The notes: generated from the letters alone by a model not told the origin. Counted from the first letter of the stretch, positions 31,817 through 43,516 are shown. The stretch: 64,000 nt of DNA from Saposhnikovia divaricata (GCA_036435485.1 CM071598.1:181174148-181238147), one strand, 5' to 3'. Program-made: numbers and translations.

Positions 31817-33946
31817 CTAGGATTCAACTCCATTAAATCCGTAGATTGGCATGTTGGTGGGGGTAAACTGAGAATCGGTGTACCCCATTTTCACAAACGC
31901 ATCGTGAAACAAGATATCAACAGAAGCTCCATTGTCTATCAAGACTCGTTTCACCTCCGAGTTTCCAATTACAGGAGTTATGACCAACGGGTCGTCATGG
32001 GGGAATTTCACCCCCTCAAGGTCTGAATCATCAAAACCAATCACTATCTCAGTCTTGGCACGCTTCGGGGCTTCTCCTACTATGTGCATCACTTCTCTAG
32101 CATAGGCCTTTCGAGAGTTCCGGGTAGTGCCAGCTGCTGTCGGTCCTCCCCAAATCATATTGATTACTGGCCCTCGGGGCTGTGTATTACGATCACGATC
32201 ATGATTGCCGTCTCTTTTGTCATTGTCTCTCCTGTCATAGTCCCTTCTTTGGGTTCCACGATCATCATTCTTCGTGAATCTGCCTAGCTTTCCTTTCCGG
32301 ATCAAAAACTCAATCTCATCTTTCAGCTGTCTACAATCATCTGTATCATGACCCACATCACGGTGGTACCTACAGTATTGATCCTTGTTCCTTTTCGCGG
32401 GATCACCCCTAAGTGGCTTCGGCCATCGGAAGTCTTTATCCTTCTCAATATCTAGCAAGATCTGACTCCTAGGAGCGTTCAGCCTTGCATAATCAGAGAA
32501 CCTCGGTCCCAAACCTTTCTTTGGTGGTGACTCGGAATCCTTGCTAGTCCGGGGATACTTGTCCCTAGCATCGTACTCTTGCTCTTGCTTTCGTTTCTTT
32601 GAATCATTAGAACCCTTGCCATTGCCTCCTGTGGCTTCCTTCTTCATGCTGTCCTCAGCCTTGATATATTTGTCGGCCCTCCGTTGGAGCTCGGCCATAT
32701 TTTCAGGAGGATGTTTTGCCAAGGACATTTTGAAGAAGAGATCAGTGGTCCCATGTTCCAGGGCTACCATGGCCACCTTATTTTCCAGATCAGTGATATT
32801 CAGCGTCTCCTTGGTGAACCGCTTGAGGTAATCTCTCAGATTCTCATTCTTCCCTTGCACCACATACATAAGGGATGCAGAACTTTTTTCATGAACTCTT
32901 CCACTAATGAACTGGCTGACAAAGGCTGCACTCAGTTCTTTGAATGAACCGATTGAGTTTGCAGGTAAGCGGCTGTACCACCTTTGAGCCATGCCAGACA
33001 AGGTTTGAGGGAACGCCCTACACTTTAAGGCGTCGCTCGCAGGCTGCAACAGCAGTGCATTCGAGAACGTCCTAACATGGTTTGCGGGATCGCCCGTCCC
33101 ATCATAGGCCTTGATTGTCGGCATCTTGAACTTCTTTGAGATGCGAGCATTCATCACCTCCTCCGTAAACGGGGGTGTGGGATCATCAGGATCCCCAAGT
33201 GGCATCAGATCCTTAAGGTTGCTTCTGGGGGTTTCCACCCTTGTTGATTTTTCAGTTGGGGCCTCGGCCCTCCTATGCCTTCTTGAAGGCCTCTCCAAAT
33301 TTATAATTGGAATCCTCTCCGCAGTTGGAGGTGGCTGAGCTTGATTCAATCTATCTTGTTCTCTTGCAATATCGTCCTTCAATTTTAAGATCTCTACCTC
33401 ATAAGCCTTAATTTTCTCAGCAGTTGTCAAGGGGAGTCCGTCAGGGATTCTTCTTGTCCTTCTTTGAGGTTCTTTGCTGGCACGTCGCCTCCTCGGGGCT
33501 TCATCTCGATCATCATCCTCAGACGACGAATCATCAGTATAGGGGCCAGAATAATCATCATATTCTCGATCCCGGATCTGTAAGGCGTGACCGCTTGGTC
33601 CAGGTTCCCTTCGTCGAGGGGGATAATTAGGCAACCCATACATAGGGTTGGTGTTCAAAGGGAGATCCGTAGTATGGATCTGTACCCCCGTGCGATCAAC
33701 GTTACCAAGAGGAGAAACCACCATCTGGAGAGGGTTGGTTTCTTGGCTTTGATGGACAATCACAGAGTGGGTCCCCTCTACTTGGGGAGTCGTCCCTGGG
33801 GGCTGAGTGGGCAGAGGTTGAATGACCGCCCCTGTTGATGGGAGTATTTGTCCTTCTTCAGTGACGATAAGCGGATCAGAAGTGGCTGGTGGAGCAGAGT
33901 TAAGAGGCACGGCCTCAGTTGATGTTGTTCTTCGTGTTTGAACCAT
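31817..33946 (-). CDS. Tat gag and start of protease
   Basis: 709 codons from MVQTRRTTSTEAV, starting 34 bases inside the PBS side. A low-complexity Pro/Arg-rich N-terminus (about 1-240) precedes the retrotrans_gag domain (AFPQTLSGMAQRWYSRLP, about 300-400). Then a zinc-knuckle-like CRYHRDVGHDTDDC (about 535-548) and the aspartic protease active site VLIDNGASVDIL (about 675-686). It ends at a TAG (31817-31819) inside the protease fold, with the reading frame continuing unshifted into pol. Gag forms the particle; protease cuts the polyprotein. Confidence 0.9.
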   Translation of the reverse strand: MVQTRRTTSTEAVPLNSAPPATSDPLIVTEEGQILPSTGAVIQPLPTQPPGTTPQVEGTHSVIVHQSQETNPLQMVVSPLGNVDRTGVQIHTTDLPLNTNPMYGLPNYPPRRREPGPSGHALQIRDREYDDYSGPYTDDSSSEDDDRDEAPRRRRASKEPQRRTRRIPDGLPLTTAEKIKAYEVEILKLKDDIAREQDRLNQAQPPPTAERIPIINLERPSRRHRRAEAPTEKSTRVETPRSNLKDLMPLGDPDDPTPPFTEEVMNARISKKFKMPTIKAYDGTGDPANHVRTFSNALLLQPASDALKCRAFPQTLSGMAQRWYSRLPANSIGSFKELSAAFVSQFISGRVHEKSSASLMYVVQGKNENLRDYLKRFTKETLNITDLENKVAMVALEHGTTDLFFKMSLAKHPPENMAELQRRADKYIKAEDSMKKEATGGNGKGSNDSKKRKQEQEYDARDKYPRTSKDSESPPKKGLGPRFSDYARLNAPRSQILLDIEKDKDFRWPKPLRGDPAKRNKDQYCRYHRDVGHDTDDCRQLKDEIEFLIRKGKLGRFTKNDDRGTQRRDYDRRDNDKRDGNHDRDRNTQPRGPVINMIWGGPTAAGTTRNSRKAYAREVMHIVGEAPKRAKTEIVIGFDDSDLEGVKFPHDDPLVITPVIGNSEVKRVLIDNGASVDILFHDAFVKMGYTDSQFTPTNMPIYGFNGVES

Positions 33947-33962
33947 GGTTGATGTTGTCTTC

Positions 33963-33979
33963 CCACAGACGGCGCCAAA
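33963..33979 (-). other. Primer binding site of the Tat element
   Basis: Minus-strand TGGCGCCGTCTGTGGG starts three bases from the 5' LTR. Similar TGGCGCCG sites are common in plant Tat and Athila elements; I do not assign the tRNA. Confidence 0.8.
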
Positions 33980-34471
33980 TGTTGTGGATCTAAAACTCGG
34001 TTACGATTTGTTATTATTGCTAGGGTGGTTGAGCTTCACGCTTTAATGGTTGTTTCTGCGTTCGAGACTGTAATCGGTCCTCACAGAGTGCCTACGTATC
34101 TCGTATTGAGAATCAAGCCAACGTAGTTCTGAGAATGAGGGGTCAGGCCCTTTATATAGGCTGAGAAGCCTTAGAATTATGGTAGGATTCGGAGACTTGG
34201 TGGGCAAGTCTTTGAGGAAGGTTCTAGATCTATTCCTTGTAGGAATCAGTTTCCATATTGAATTGTGTATCTTGGAGGCTAAGTCAGGCAAGAGTAATAT
34301 CCTTGTTTGACTCTTATTTGCTGAGCTGTTTATTACCCCTAATATTAATTACGAAATTAATATTATAATTGGGGTTTTGGGTCCAGCTGGTGGGCCCCAC
34401 GTTTGGACCATTCTTGGCCTAATTAATGCCACATTAAATGTGTTTTTAGGGCTTATTTTCAGCCCATATCA
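33980..34471 (-). repeat. 5' LTR of the Tat element
   Basis: 492 bases matching 22789-23280 without a difference that I can see. TATATAAAGG lies at about 34149-34158 on the minus strand. The right flank GTATG (34472-34476) completes the target duplication. Confidence 0.93.
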
Positions 34472-35478
34472 GTATGTTTATTTTTATCTTTGAAATTAAT
34501 TTATAATATAAATGCGTAATGTAAGTTCATTTCGGTTGAATGGAATGAAATTTGAACTTTTATTTGGAAAGACTGGAAAAAATGTTTAAATTTTCATTAA
34601 TTACTTCATTTGTTTTCACACAACTTAAATTAAAATTCTAATCAACATGTTTGGAAAGTAATGTTCCATTATCCATCATCATCATTTTCTTTGCGATCTT
34701 TATTATAAGAAACATCTTCTCTTTCATATTTGTTGGCTAGCTATTTTCACAACATCTCTTCTTTCTTTATAAATTTGATGGCTTGGAATCTTAGACCGCA
34801 ACAAATTCAAAATTGAGTACCACATGAAAATCATAATAACTTTATCAACAACAAATGTTTTGTTGATAACCATACATATTGGGTAAATAAGATTTTTGAA
34901 GTAAATATATAATATCATGAATATTTACGATTGATATAGAATATTAGAGAAATTGTTTGTCGTAGACCATTATCCTCTATATACCAGGTCGATCTTAAAA
35001 TATTTAAAACCTCATGCGAATAAAAATTTTGTACCCATCAAAAAAAAAACATATAAAAAAAGATATGGATAATGATAAATAATTATCCTGGCATAGCAAA
35101 GAAATTTATTTTCATTCAACAGGTCTCCTATAGTGCTTTGTTTGGGCGTCATGGATAACCCACTGAGAAAAATTTGTAATGCATATTAACCATACAAAAC
35201 TCTAGATATTCTGAGCACAACTCAACAGTCAACACAAGGTAATCCATATCGACTCATCCTTAATTGGTTGCACGACGGAAAGCAACCTTCAGAGTTTTGG
35301 GACCTAATTAAATTGTGCCCAAAATTTTTTTTTTTTTTGTGCTTAATTGTATTTTTAATTATTTTTTGCTCTTTTGTATAGAAAAAAATGTGCTCATAAA
35401 ATTTCATCAGTTTTAGGTGTTCCCATTCAATAATATAAGGGGGTTGATCTTCGGCTCCGTGTATATATAACTTGTTTA

Positions 35479-36039
35479 GAGCAACTCCAACCCTATTCTC
35501 TATACTTGTTCTCTAAAAAATTATATAATAATAATTCTCTAAATTATAAAGAATCAAAAAGGTGTTGGACTCCAATGGTGTTCTCTATATGGTTCTCTAT
35601 AATTCAAAATCAACATTTTATTATTATTAATAGTTAAATTTTAAGGGTTATTTCTCCAACAACTATATTATACAGTAATTATTTTCCAACTATATTAATG
35701 CGTGAAATGATGAATGCAGAAGAAGAAGAAGCTGAACAAATGTTGGCACAAAGAAAATATGAAAGAGATTTGTGAAATATATTACACACACTCGATATTG
35801 TGCGGGAAATGAAAATGAGAAAGTGCGGGAGCAGCTTGGGAGATTGAGAGTGGCGGGAGTCCAGCTGGAATGTTTTACAAAATGGGCTTTCACTAGCAGA
35901 TATAGATAACCCATTTACAGAATTGTAAAATTATACAAAACTAGTGTGCTGCGTTGGAGTTCAAGAAGCAGAGGTCCTTCTCTATATTTCACTTGCCACG
36001 TAGATTATACACAAGGGGAATGCAGGGTTGGAGTTGCTC
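35479..36039. mobile_element. Tourist-like (PIF/Harbinger) MITE
   Basis: 561 bases with inverted ends GAGCAACTCCAACCCT and AGGGTTGGAGTTGCTC and a TTA target duplication (35476-35478, 36040-36042). The empty site is visible in copy B near 42215, where TTTACGTAGTTGC is uninterrupted. No transposase. Confidence 0.88.
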
Positions 36040-36734
36040 TTAGGTAGTTGCATATACAGGTTTTTTGAACCTGAGTGCGATTAGTTTAAGGTTTTAAGCT
36101 CAGGTTTTCTCCGGAGATTGTGATTAGAACTCCAAGTTTTTGTCAAACAGGACCAATAAAAGAGAATAAATAAAGTTGGTTGCTTCTTTACTTTAATTAT
36201 GGTCTGCACCAACATGCAGCTAAGTACACTATAAATGAATACGCTTCCAATTGGAAAATTTTATTCATTAATCGAGAATATTAATCATTTATCAAGATCA
36301 AAAATATACAGTCTTTATTATGTTAGGATTAGAAAAAATTATTCATTTAATAAAATTATTTATTTATCGAATATTCATTTATGGAATTAAATAATTTAGA
36401 GATACGTGGTACTATTACAATATCAGAATATTCAAAATGTGTTTTGTGCATTGTCGGTTGTAGCTTGTAGGTAATAACATGACATCTATGTACATTCGAG
36501 AAATGCTCAAAGTTAAATTTATGTACTAACTTTTAAGGACAATGAATTTAAAATACTCTTCAAATAATATAATTTGACTCAACCTATTCTAGCCATTTAG
36601 ACGTGTCTTTACAAAATAGATACTTAGTTAGATTTGCTGTTCTCAAACTTTTATTTCTTGTATTGTACGTTGTGTGTCAAAGGATTGGTATCTGTTAGAC
36701 TACTCGTCTATATGGCCCTCTAGCTGCTCAGGAC

Positions 36735-38628
36735 TAAGGTTCTAAACGAATCGAGCTGTTAACGAACAAACTCGAGCTCGGCTCGTTAAGAGCTCGGTTC
36801 GGCTCGGTTCGTTTACTAAGCTAGCTCGAGCTCGAACACGAAAATATGTTCGTTAAGAAAAGTAGCTCGAGCCGAGCTATTGACTTGTGCGGCTCGAGCT
36901 CGACTCGAGATTGTTCGGATCGAGCTCGGCTCGTTAAGCTCGAAAAAATTGCAAAAATTTAACATTTTTTTCCAAAAGGTAAGGTACCAATTCAAGGTAC
37001 TACATAATGTCATAATTAAAAATCTATTACAAATTCTTCCAAAAATCTATTACAAAGGCTGTGTTGATATGTCAATACAGACTATATCATTAGCTTCACC
37101 TTCACCAGTGTCTTCAGATTGTGTATCATCGCCAAGACTTCTTAATGGTTCTTGTTCAAATTTCGCATTTTCTGGAGTAATTTCGATGCGTTGTTTTTTT
37201 TGGGATGTCATCACAGTTCTCAATCTGTTAAATCTGGAAAAACAAAAATGGACACAATCACACAATCTTGTAATCTCTTTATAAATACTTCACAAACTTA
37301 TAAATATATGCACACAAGTACAGGCACAAAATACTCACAGCAAGAGCAAAATATTCGATCCAAAACTCTGAAGTGTACTAGCAGATACAAAGACTAGAAA
37401 AAATAGCCAGACTAGAGACTACACATCTATTGATAAAACCAAACTAGACACTACAAAGGTTGTGATGCAATTAACAAATATATCAAACTAAATACATGGT
37501 TCATACAAGATGCAATTAAGTAATTAACAAGCATAAGCATTAAAAGCATTATACCTCAAATCAACAACCTGTAAAGAAGACATGCCATTGAAACACAAAT
37601 TAACAAATATATGCACACAAGTACAAGCACACAGCTATGTAACACTTAATTAGAAGTCAAAGCGAATATCAAAATGAAACAAGAATGATATTTGTAAATT
37701 GTAATCAAAACAGTGATTGAGACTTACGATATTAAGAAAGTGATTGAGACTCCAGAGTGGATTGAGAGTAATATTTGTTGTGTGAGAGAGTGGATTGAGA
37801 GTCGATGTCGATAGAGTTTGCCAGTTAGGAATTAGGGATTTAGAGAGAGGCAGAGTCGCAGAGAGCTCAATAGCTTAGTAATATTTGTGTATTGCGGCTA
37901 GCTTTCTAATTTTAGTTAGTATTAGGTTTTACTGTTTTAGATATTTGATTTGGAATTTTGGACCGGGTTATTTTTACTTGGGCCTAGAAAAACAGTTTGT
38001 TTGATATGGGCTACTTTCGTTTCGGCTCGTTAAAAGCTCCAAAAAAATTAAAAAAAATTTATCTCCCATCAAATTAATTTATTTTTTTAAAATTTGAGAA
38101 TATCACTAAATTAGATATATCTTGACATCCGTATGGTTGGATCGCCAATAATTTTTTTTTTAAAAAAAAGAAACAACAATTCGTGACAAAGCACTAGTTA
38201 CTAGTACTAGTTAGAATATTAGTGATCTACTAAGATCTCCACCCAAATTAATTTTTTATTTTTTGAAAATTTGGGAATATCACTAAATTGGATATATCTT
38301 GACATCCGTACGGTTGGATCGTCGAGAAATATTTTTTAAAAAATAGAAACAACAATTCATGACAACGTACTAGTTACTAGTACTAGTTAGAATAGTAGTG
38401 ATCTACTAAAATCTCCAACCAAATTAATTGTTCGCGAACAACTCGAGCTCGGCGGCTCAAGGCTGTTCGGGAACAACTCGAGTTCGGCTCGGTTCGGTCA
38501 AAGCTCGACCCGGTTCGTTAAGAAATCAGCTCGGTTCGTTAAGATCAAAGCTCGGCTCGATTCGTTAAGATCAAAGCTCGGCTCGTTTTGGTCAAAACTC
38601 GGCTCGGCTCGGTTCGTTTACAGCCCTA
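36735..38628. mobile_element. Non-autonomous hAT element with GAGCTCGGCTCG subterminal repeats
   Basis: 1894 bases. Ends are imperfect inverted repeats (TAAGGTTCTAAACGAATCGA and the complement of the right end TAGGGCTGTAAACGAACCGA), flanked by the 8-bp duplication CTCAGGAC (36727-36734, 38629-38636), diagnostic of hAT. Both ends are full of GAGCTCGGCTCG/GGCTCGGTTCG repeats. Copy B near 43925 shows the site without this insertion. A 71-codon minus-strand ORF at 37050-37265 may be a transposase remnant but is not recognisable. The right half contains two 177-bp tandem units related to the CACTA satellite. Confidence 0.88.
38085..38430. repeat. Two 177-bp tandem units in the hAT element
   Basis: ATATATCTTGACATCCGTA recurs at about 38116 and 38293, spacing 177 bases, with similar flanks (GTGATCTACTAARATCTCCA). 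The core and period correspond to the 176-bp array at 9917-11575 read on the other strand. Confidence 0.8.
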
Positions 38629-38781
38629 CTCAGGACCATGTCGGCCGAACCCGAGAAGCCAAGCCAATAAATATTGATACGTAAAAAGGTGCAGTATTTA
38701 AGTAAGCTTAATGGCGACATTAAGCTTACTGGCAGCAACTTAATTATTTGGTTATTTTTTTAAAAAAAAAAGGCTTGTAGT

Positions 38782-38914
38782 GTATGAAACGAATTAGGAC
38801 ATTTCGCAATCTTTTCAAAGTCGGCCGATGAATCTGACAGCTTAGTGATAAGACTTTTATCCCAAGGTCGTTTTCAAATAGCATGTGATCGAATCCTCAC
38901 CATCCTTGTAACAT
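38782..38914 (+). pseudogene. Third WSD fragment: part of intron 4
   Basis: From GTATGAAACGAATTAGG on, this closely matches bases ~21650-21782 in intron 4 of the second WSD copy. It continues beyond the LINE at 41488-41575. It contains no coding sequence by itself. Confidence 0.87.
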
Positions 38915-41487
38915 AAAAAACCAAACCAAACATACCCAGTATATCCCGCTCAGAGCAGGGTCTGGGGAGGGTAGGATGTACGCAGACCATACCCCCACTT
39001 TTAGAGCGGGGAGGCTGTTTCCGTGAAGACCCTCGGCTGAGTGCACAACATACATAGAGTGTGGTAACAACACCGAAAAATGAAACGGAAATGTACAATG
39101 ATATACCTGAGGCCCATGGCGTTCTCCACATGGGTCATACCTATCTGCGAGGATTTATGAAACTCCTAGCTTGATGCGCTCCAACTACACGGCAAGTCCC
39201 GCACAGAGATAACACCGAGTCAAGCTACCTGCAACTGCAAAACCAGAAAACAGAAAACACTAAAAACGAGAAGTGAGAACGCTAAAGCCGAACTACTAAA
39301 ATAACGATAACCGAGACAAAGCCACTCTGAGGCTCTCGACAACAGAGCCACATCCGAGAAGGGAGTCCACCACTCTGATACGCCACCTCCAAGAACACCT
39401 ATCCGCGAGCATGGTCTCATTTAAGTCTAAGGCCTTCAAATCCATCCTGAGCTGCTCTTCCCACGACCTCCTAGGCCTGCCTCTCCTCCTCGCCCCAACA
39501 ACCGCCAGACTCTCGACCCTCCTAACTGGGGCTTCAGCCAGCCTCCTTCGAACGTGGCCGAACCATCTCAACCTACCTTCCCTAACTTTCGCAGAAAAAG
39601 GTGCCACTTCAAGCTCGCTCCTAAATACCGAGTTCGGGATTCTGTCCAACATCGTGCGCCCACAAGACCACCGTAGCATCCTCATTTCAGCCCCTTCCAA
39701 CTTGCTTACGAGAGCCTTCTTCTCCGCCCAACACTCAGAACCATATAACATCGCAGGACGGATAGCCGCTCTATAGAATTTCCCTTTCAACCTTAAAGGG
39801 ATTTTCTTATCGCACATTACCCCTGACGCTGCCCTCCACTTTAGCCACCCAGCCTTGATACGATGCGTTACATCTGCTTCAATCTCGCCTTCCTTCTGGA
39901 TGATCGAACCCAAATACTTGAATCTATCCGTCTGCGGGACGCTCTGGTCTTCAATCCTAACCTCCACCCCTTCTTCGTTGTCCTCACCACTGAAGTTACA
40001 CCAGAGATACTCGGTTTTCGAACGGCTCAAACGTAACCCTTGGGACTCCAACGTAGATCTCCAAAGCTCCAATTTGTCATTCACCTCCCTCCTCGATTCC
40101 GCCACTAGCACGATATCATCCGCGAAGAGCATGCACCAAGGGACAGCATCTTGAATCCCCCGCGACATGACATCAAGGATAAGGGCGAATAGAAACGGAC
40201 TCAGGGCCGACCCTTGATGAAGTCCCATCTCAACAGGGAAGAAACAAGAATCCCCCACTGGGGTCCGAACGCAAGAACTGGCTTGGGAGTACATGTCTTG
40301 AATCACCCTAACTAACTCTGACGACACTCCCCTCTCCTCAAGGCTCTTCCAAATAGCTTCACGGGGGATGCTATCATATGCCTTCTCCAGATCAATGAAC
40401 ACCATATGGAGGTCTTTGCGACGTTCCATGAACTTCTCCATAAGGCGTCTAACGAGATGAATAGCCTCGATCGTTGATCTCCCAGGCATAAATCCAAATT
40501 GATTCTCTGATATTTCAACTTCTCTTCTAATCCGACTATCAACCACTCTCTCCCACAGTTTCATAGTATGACTGAGTAATTTAATACCCCGGTAGTTACC
40601 ACAACTTTGGGCATCGCCTTTATTCTTGAAAAAAGGGACCACAACACTACGCCTCCATTCAGCTGGCATCTTAGCACCCAAGAGAAGAACATTGAACAGA
40701 TCTGCTAGCCATTGGACGCCAACCTCACCAAGACAAAGCCAAACCTCGATTGGGATAAGATCCGGACCCACCGCCTTCCCTCTAGCCATCTTTTGCAAGG
40801 CTCCCTTGACTTCCTCCTTGCTGATGCGCTCACAGGGAACGGAGGAAATCACAGGCGAAAAAGAGACCTCTTGTTCCACACCGGCACCACTCCTCATAAC
40901 CTCGTTGAAAAGATTATGGAAATACGAACTCCACCTGTCCTTAATAGCATCTTCATTCAATAACACTTGGCCTGAATCATCTTTAACAAACTTAACAGAA
41001 CCTAGGTCGCGCCTCCCTCTCTCCCTAGCTTTAGCTATCTTAAAGATGGCATTCGCTCCTTCCTTGGTATCTAGGCGCTTGTACAGCCTATCATATGCCT
41101 CCTCTTTAGCTTTCGCCACTGCATTTTTTGCCTCTCGTCTCGCCACCTTGTAAGCTTCCATCTTCCGAATCCTCTCCGGCCCTGCGCAGATCGATAAAAG
41201 CTCTTTAAAGAGCGCAAGTTTAGCCTTAACCTTCTTTTGAACCTCCTCGTTCCACCACCACGACTCCTTATGACCACTGAACCTACCTGAGGAAACCCCC
41301 ACCACCTTCTCGCCTATACTCCGAATGGCCTTTGCCATGCTGGACCACCTGAAGTTAGCATCTCCACCACTCGCAAAACAACCTTCGTTGAGCAAAGCCT
41401 CACTGAATTCCGCCGCCTTCTCGCCCTTCAAGTCTTTTCAGAGGATTCTAGGTCTAAACTCTCTCTTCATGCGAACAACACGACCCC
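38915..41487 (-). mobile_element. 5'-truncated RTE-type LINE
   Basis: About 2.57 kb inserted in duplicated WSD intron 4. The minus-strand 3' end is GGGTATGTTTGGTTTGGTTT, a short T/G repeat tail as in RTE elements rather than poly-A. Coding begins within the linker before RT, so the 5' endonuclease is missing. Comparing the flanks with the uninterrupted copy (21779-21810) shows about 24 bases lost at the insertion and no clear target duplication. Confidence 0.85.
39296..41431 (-). pseudogene. LINE reverse transcriptase (RTE clade)
   Basis: 711 open codons. RT motifs: VVVPFFKNKGDAQSCGNYRG, NQFGFMPGRSTIEAI, VFIDLEKAYDSIPR, GLHQGSALSPFLFAL and the catalytic FADDIVLVAE, followed by the C-terminal MLYGSECW region and a WFGHVRRR segment. 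Upstream in-frame homology continues to ~41480 but includes a TGA, and the endonuclease domain is absent. RT of this type copies LINE RNA at nicked target DNA; this copy is dead on arrival by 5' truncation. Confidence 0.9.
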
Positions 41488-41575
41488 ATGTTAAAATGTT
41501 GGTATTAATTAATTACTATAAAACTGATTAGCTCTTGTGCCTATATGCAGAGTGCTCAAGTAACAATACTGATAT
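41488..41575 (+). pseudogene. Third WSD fragment: end of intron 4 and start of exon 5
   Basis: ATGTTAAAATGTTGG through CAGAGTGCTCAAGTAACAAT matches 21806-21893, including the acceptor before exon 5. Homology stops after ~26 bases of exon 5, where copy B of the segmental duplication begins, so a deletion removed the rest. Confidence 0.9.
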
Positions 41576-42270
41576 AAAGTTATCATAATAACTTTATCGA
41601 CAACAAATGTTTTGTTGATAACCCTACATATTGGGTAAATAAGATTTTTGATGTGAATATATATCATGAATATTTACAATTGATATAGAATATTAGAGAA
41701 ATTGTTTGTCGTAGACCATTATCCTCTATATACAAGGTCGATCTTAAGATATTTAAAATCTCATGCGAATAAAAATTTTGTACCCATCAAAAAAAATATA
41801 TTAAAAAAAAGATATGGAAAATGATAAATAATTATCCTGGCATAGCAAAGAAATTATTTTCATTCAACAGGTCTCCTATAGTGCTTTGTTTGGGCGTCAT
41901 GGATAACCCACTGAGAAAAATTTGTAATGCATATTAACCATACAAAACTCTAGATATTCTGAGCACAACTCAACACAAGGTAATCCATATCGCCTCATCC
42001 TTAATTGGTTGCATGATGGAAAGCAACCTTCAGAGTTTTGGGACCTAAATTGTGCTCATAATTATTTTTTTTTTTTGTGCTTAATTGTATTTTTAATTAT
42101 TTTTTGCTCTTTTGTATAGAAAAAATGTGCTCATAAAATTTCATCAGTTTTAGGTGTTCCCATTCAATAATATAAGGGGGTTGATCTTCGGCTCCGTGTA
42201 TATATAACTTGTTTACGTAGTTGCATATACAGGTTTTTTGAACCTGAGTGCGATTAGTTCAAGGTTTTAA

Positions 42271-42957
42271 GAGCAACTCCAAGAGTCTCCTCGTGTTTTC
42301 CTTATAAATATTATAAAATATTAAGTTCTTAGTGATTTAAGATATTATAAGGTATGACAACTTCAACAAGCTTCCTTAGAGCATCTCCAAGAGTCTCTTA
42401 ACTCACTTTTAAATATAATATAAAATATTGGCTCTTAGTAACTTAATGTACATTCATCTCCAACAATATTCTTTATACTCACTCCTTATTTAATTTTATA
42501 TTATTAAAAGTAAATGGAATTCATAAAAAGACAAAAGAAAAGTGGGGAAGAGAGAGAATGTATCTTATGAATTTAGTATAAAATATTAGTTAGGAGTGGA
42601 TAGGAGCTCTTACAATTGAGGAGAGAGATTACATTTTTAGTGAATTTAGGAGTGACTAAGAGTCTCTTGGAGCACATTTTTTTTCTTCTCTCTCCTCAAA
42701 TCACACTTAAGAGCCAAAATGAAGAGGCTCTTGGAGATGCTCTTATAATTGATCCTTATAATTATTAAATAATAAATAAAAGAAGAAAGCAAGAACAAAA
42801 AAAGAGGGAAACAATAGAAAAGAGGAGGGGAAATATTTTATTGATAAAAGTGAAATAAGGAAGCCCTTAAAGATAAGAGATTATATAATGCTCTTAACTT
42901 TTCTGTTGGAGCACAATTTTAAACATAATCCTTTATAATTTGAGTTAGGTGGTCTTA
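42271..42957. mobile_element. Insertion in copy B flanked by TAA, with a nested Tourist-like MITE
   Basis: Copy A reads GGTTTTAAGCTCAGG without this segment, so both borders are certain: TAA at 42268-42270 and 42958-42960. It starts GAGCAACTCCAAGAG, a Tourist-type end, but the far end is not a clear inverted copy. An inner MITE at 42379-42742 (ends GAGCATCTCCAAGAG and CTCTTGGAGATGCTC, TTA duplications at 42376-42378 and 42743-42745) has inserted into it. Confidence 0.75.
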
Positions 42958-43516
42958 TAAGCTCAGGTTTTCTCCGGATATTGTGATTAGAACTCCAAGT
43001 TTTTGTCAAACAGGACCAATAAAAGGGAATAAATAAAGTTGGTTGCTTCTTAACTTTAATTATGGTCTGCACCAACATGCAACTAAGTACACTTAAACCT
43101 CTATAAATGAATATATTCAGAATTGGAAAATTTTATTCATTAATTGAGAATATTAATCATTTATCTAGATTGAAAATATACTGTTTCTATTATGTCGGGA
43201 TTAGAAAAAATTATTTATTTGATAAAATTATTAATTTATCGAATATTCATTTATCAAAGTTATACTGTAAATAAGGATGGTATTAAATAATTTAGAGATA
43301 CGTGGTACTATTACAATATCAGAATATTCTAAATGTGTTTTGTGCATTGTCGGTTGTAGGTAATAACATGACATCTATGTACCTTCGAGAAATGCTCAAA
43401 GTTAAATTTATGTACTACAGTAACTTTTAAGGACAATGAATTTAAAATACTCTTCAAATAATATAATTTGACTCAACCTATTCTAGCCATTTAGATGTGT
43501 CTTTACAAAATAGATA

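Larger units (their letters stand above)
22789..34471 (-). mobile_element. Tat-lineage Ty3/Gypsy LTR retrotransposon with an antisense extra gene
   Basis: Two 492-base LTRs (22789-23280 and 33980-34471) start TG, end CA and look identical by eye. Flanks are a 5-bp duplication GTATG (22784-22788, 34472-34476). On the minus strand: LTR, PBS (TGGCGCCGTCTGTGGG), gag-protease, RT-RNase H-second RNase H-integrase, PPT, LTR. RT precedes integrase (Gypsy), and the dual RNase H is a Tat hallmark. Between integrase and the PPT lies 5 kb containing an extra, spliced ORF in the opposite direction and minisatellites, as known for some Tat (Retand/Ogre-like) elements. Three in-frame TAG codons interrupt gag-pol. 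Confidence 0.93.
34830..38785. repeat. Segmental tandem duplication, copy A
   Basis: From ATCATAATAAC at 34830 to TTGTAGTGTAT at 38785 this region matches 41582-44096 closely once inserted elements are removed. Copy-specific insertions are a Tourist MITE (35479-36039) and an hAT element (36735-38628). At its right end it joins directly to WSD intron 4 sequence. No genes were found in the shared backbone. Confidence 0.87.

Noticed and set aside
37050..37265. 71-codon minus-strand ORF inside the hAT element as a transposase
   Set aside because: It shows no hAT dimerisation or zinc finger motif; kept only as a possible remnant in the element's entry.
39411..41153. Plus-strand ORFs opposite the LINE RT
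   Set aside because: Shadows of the minus-strand RT coding sequence with no domain of their own.
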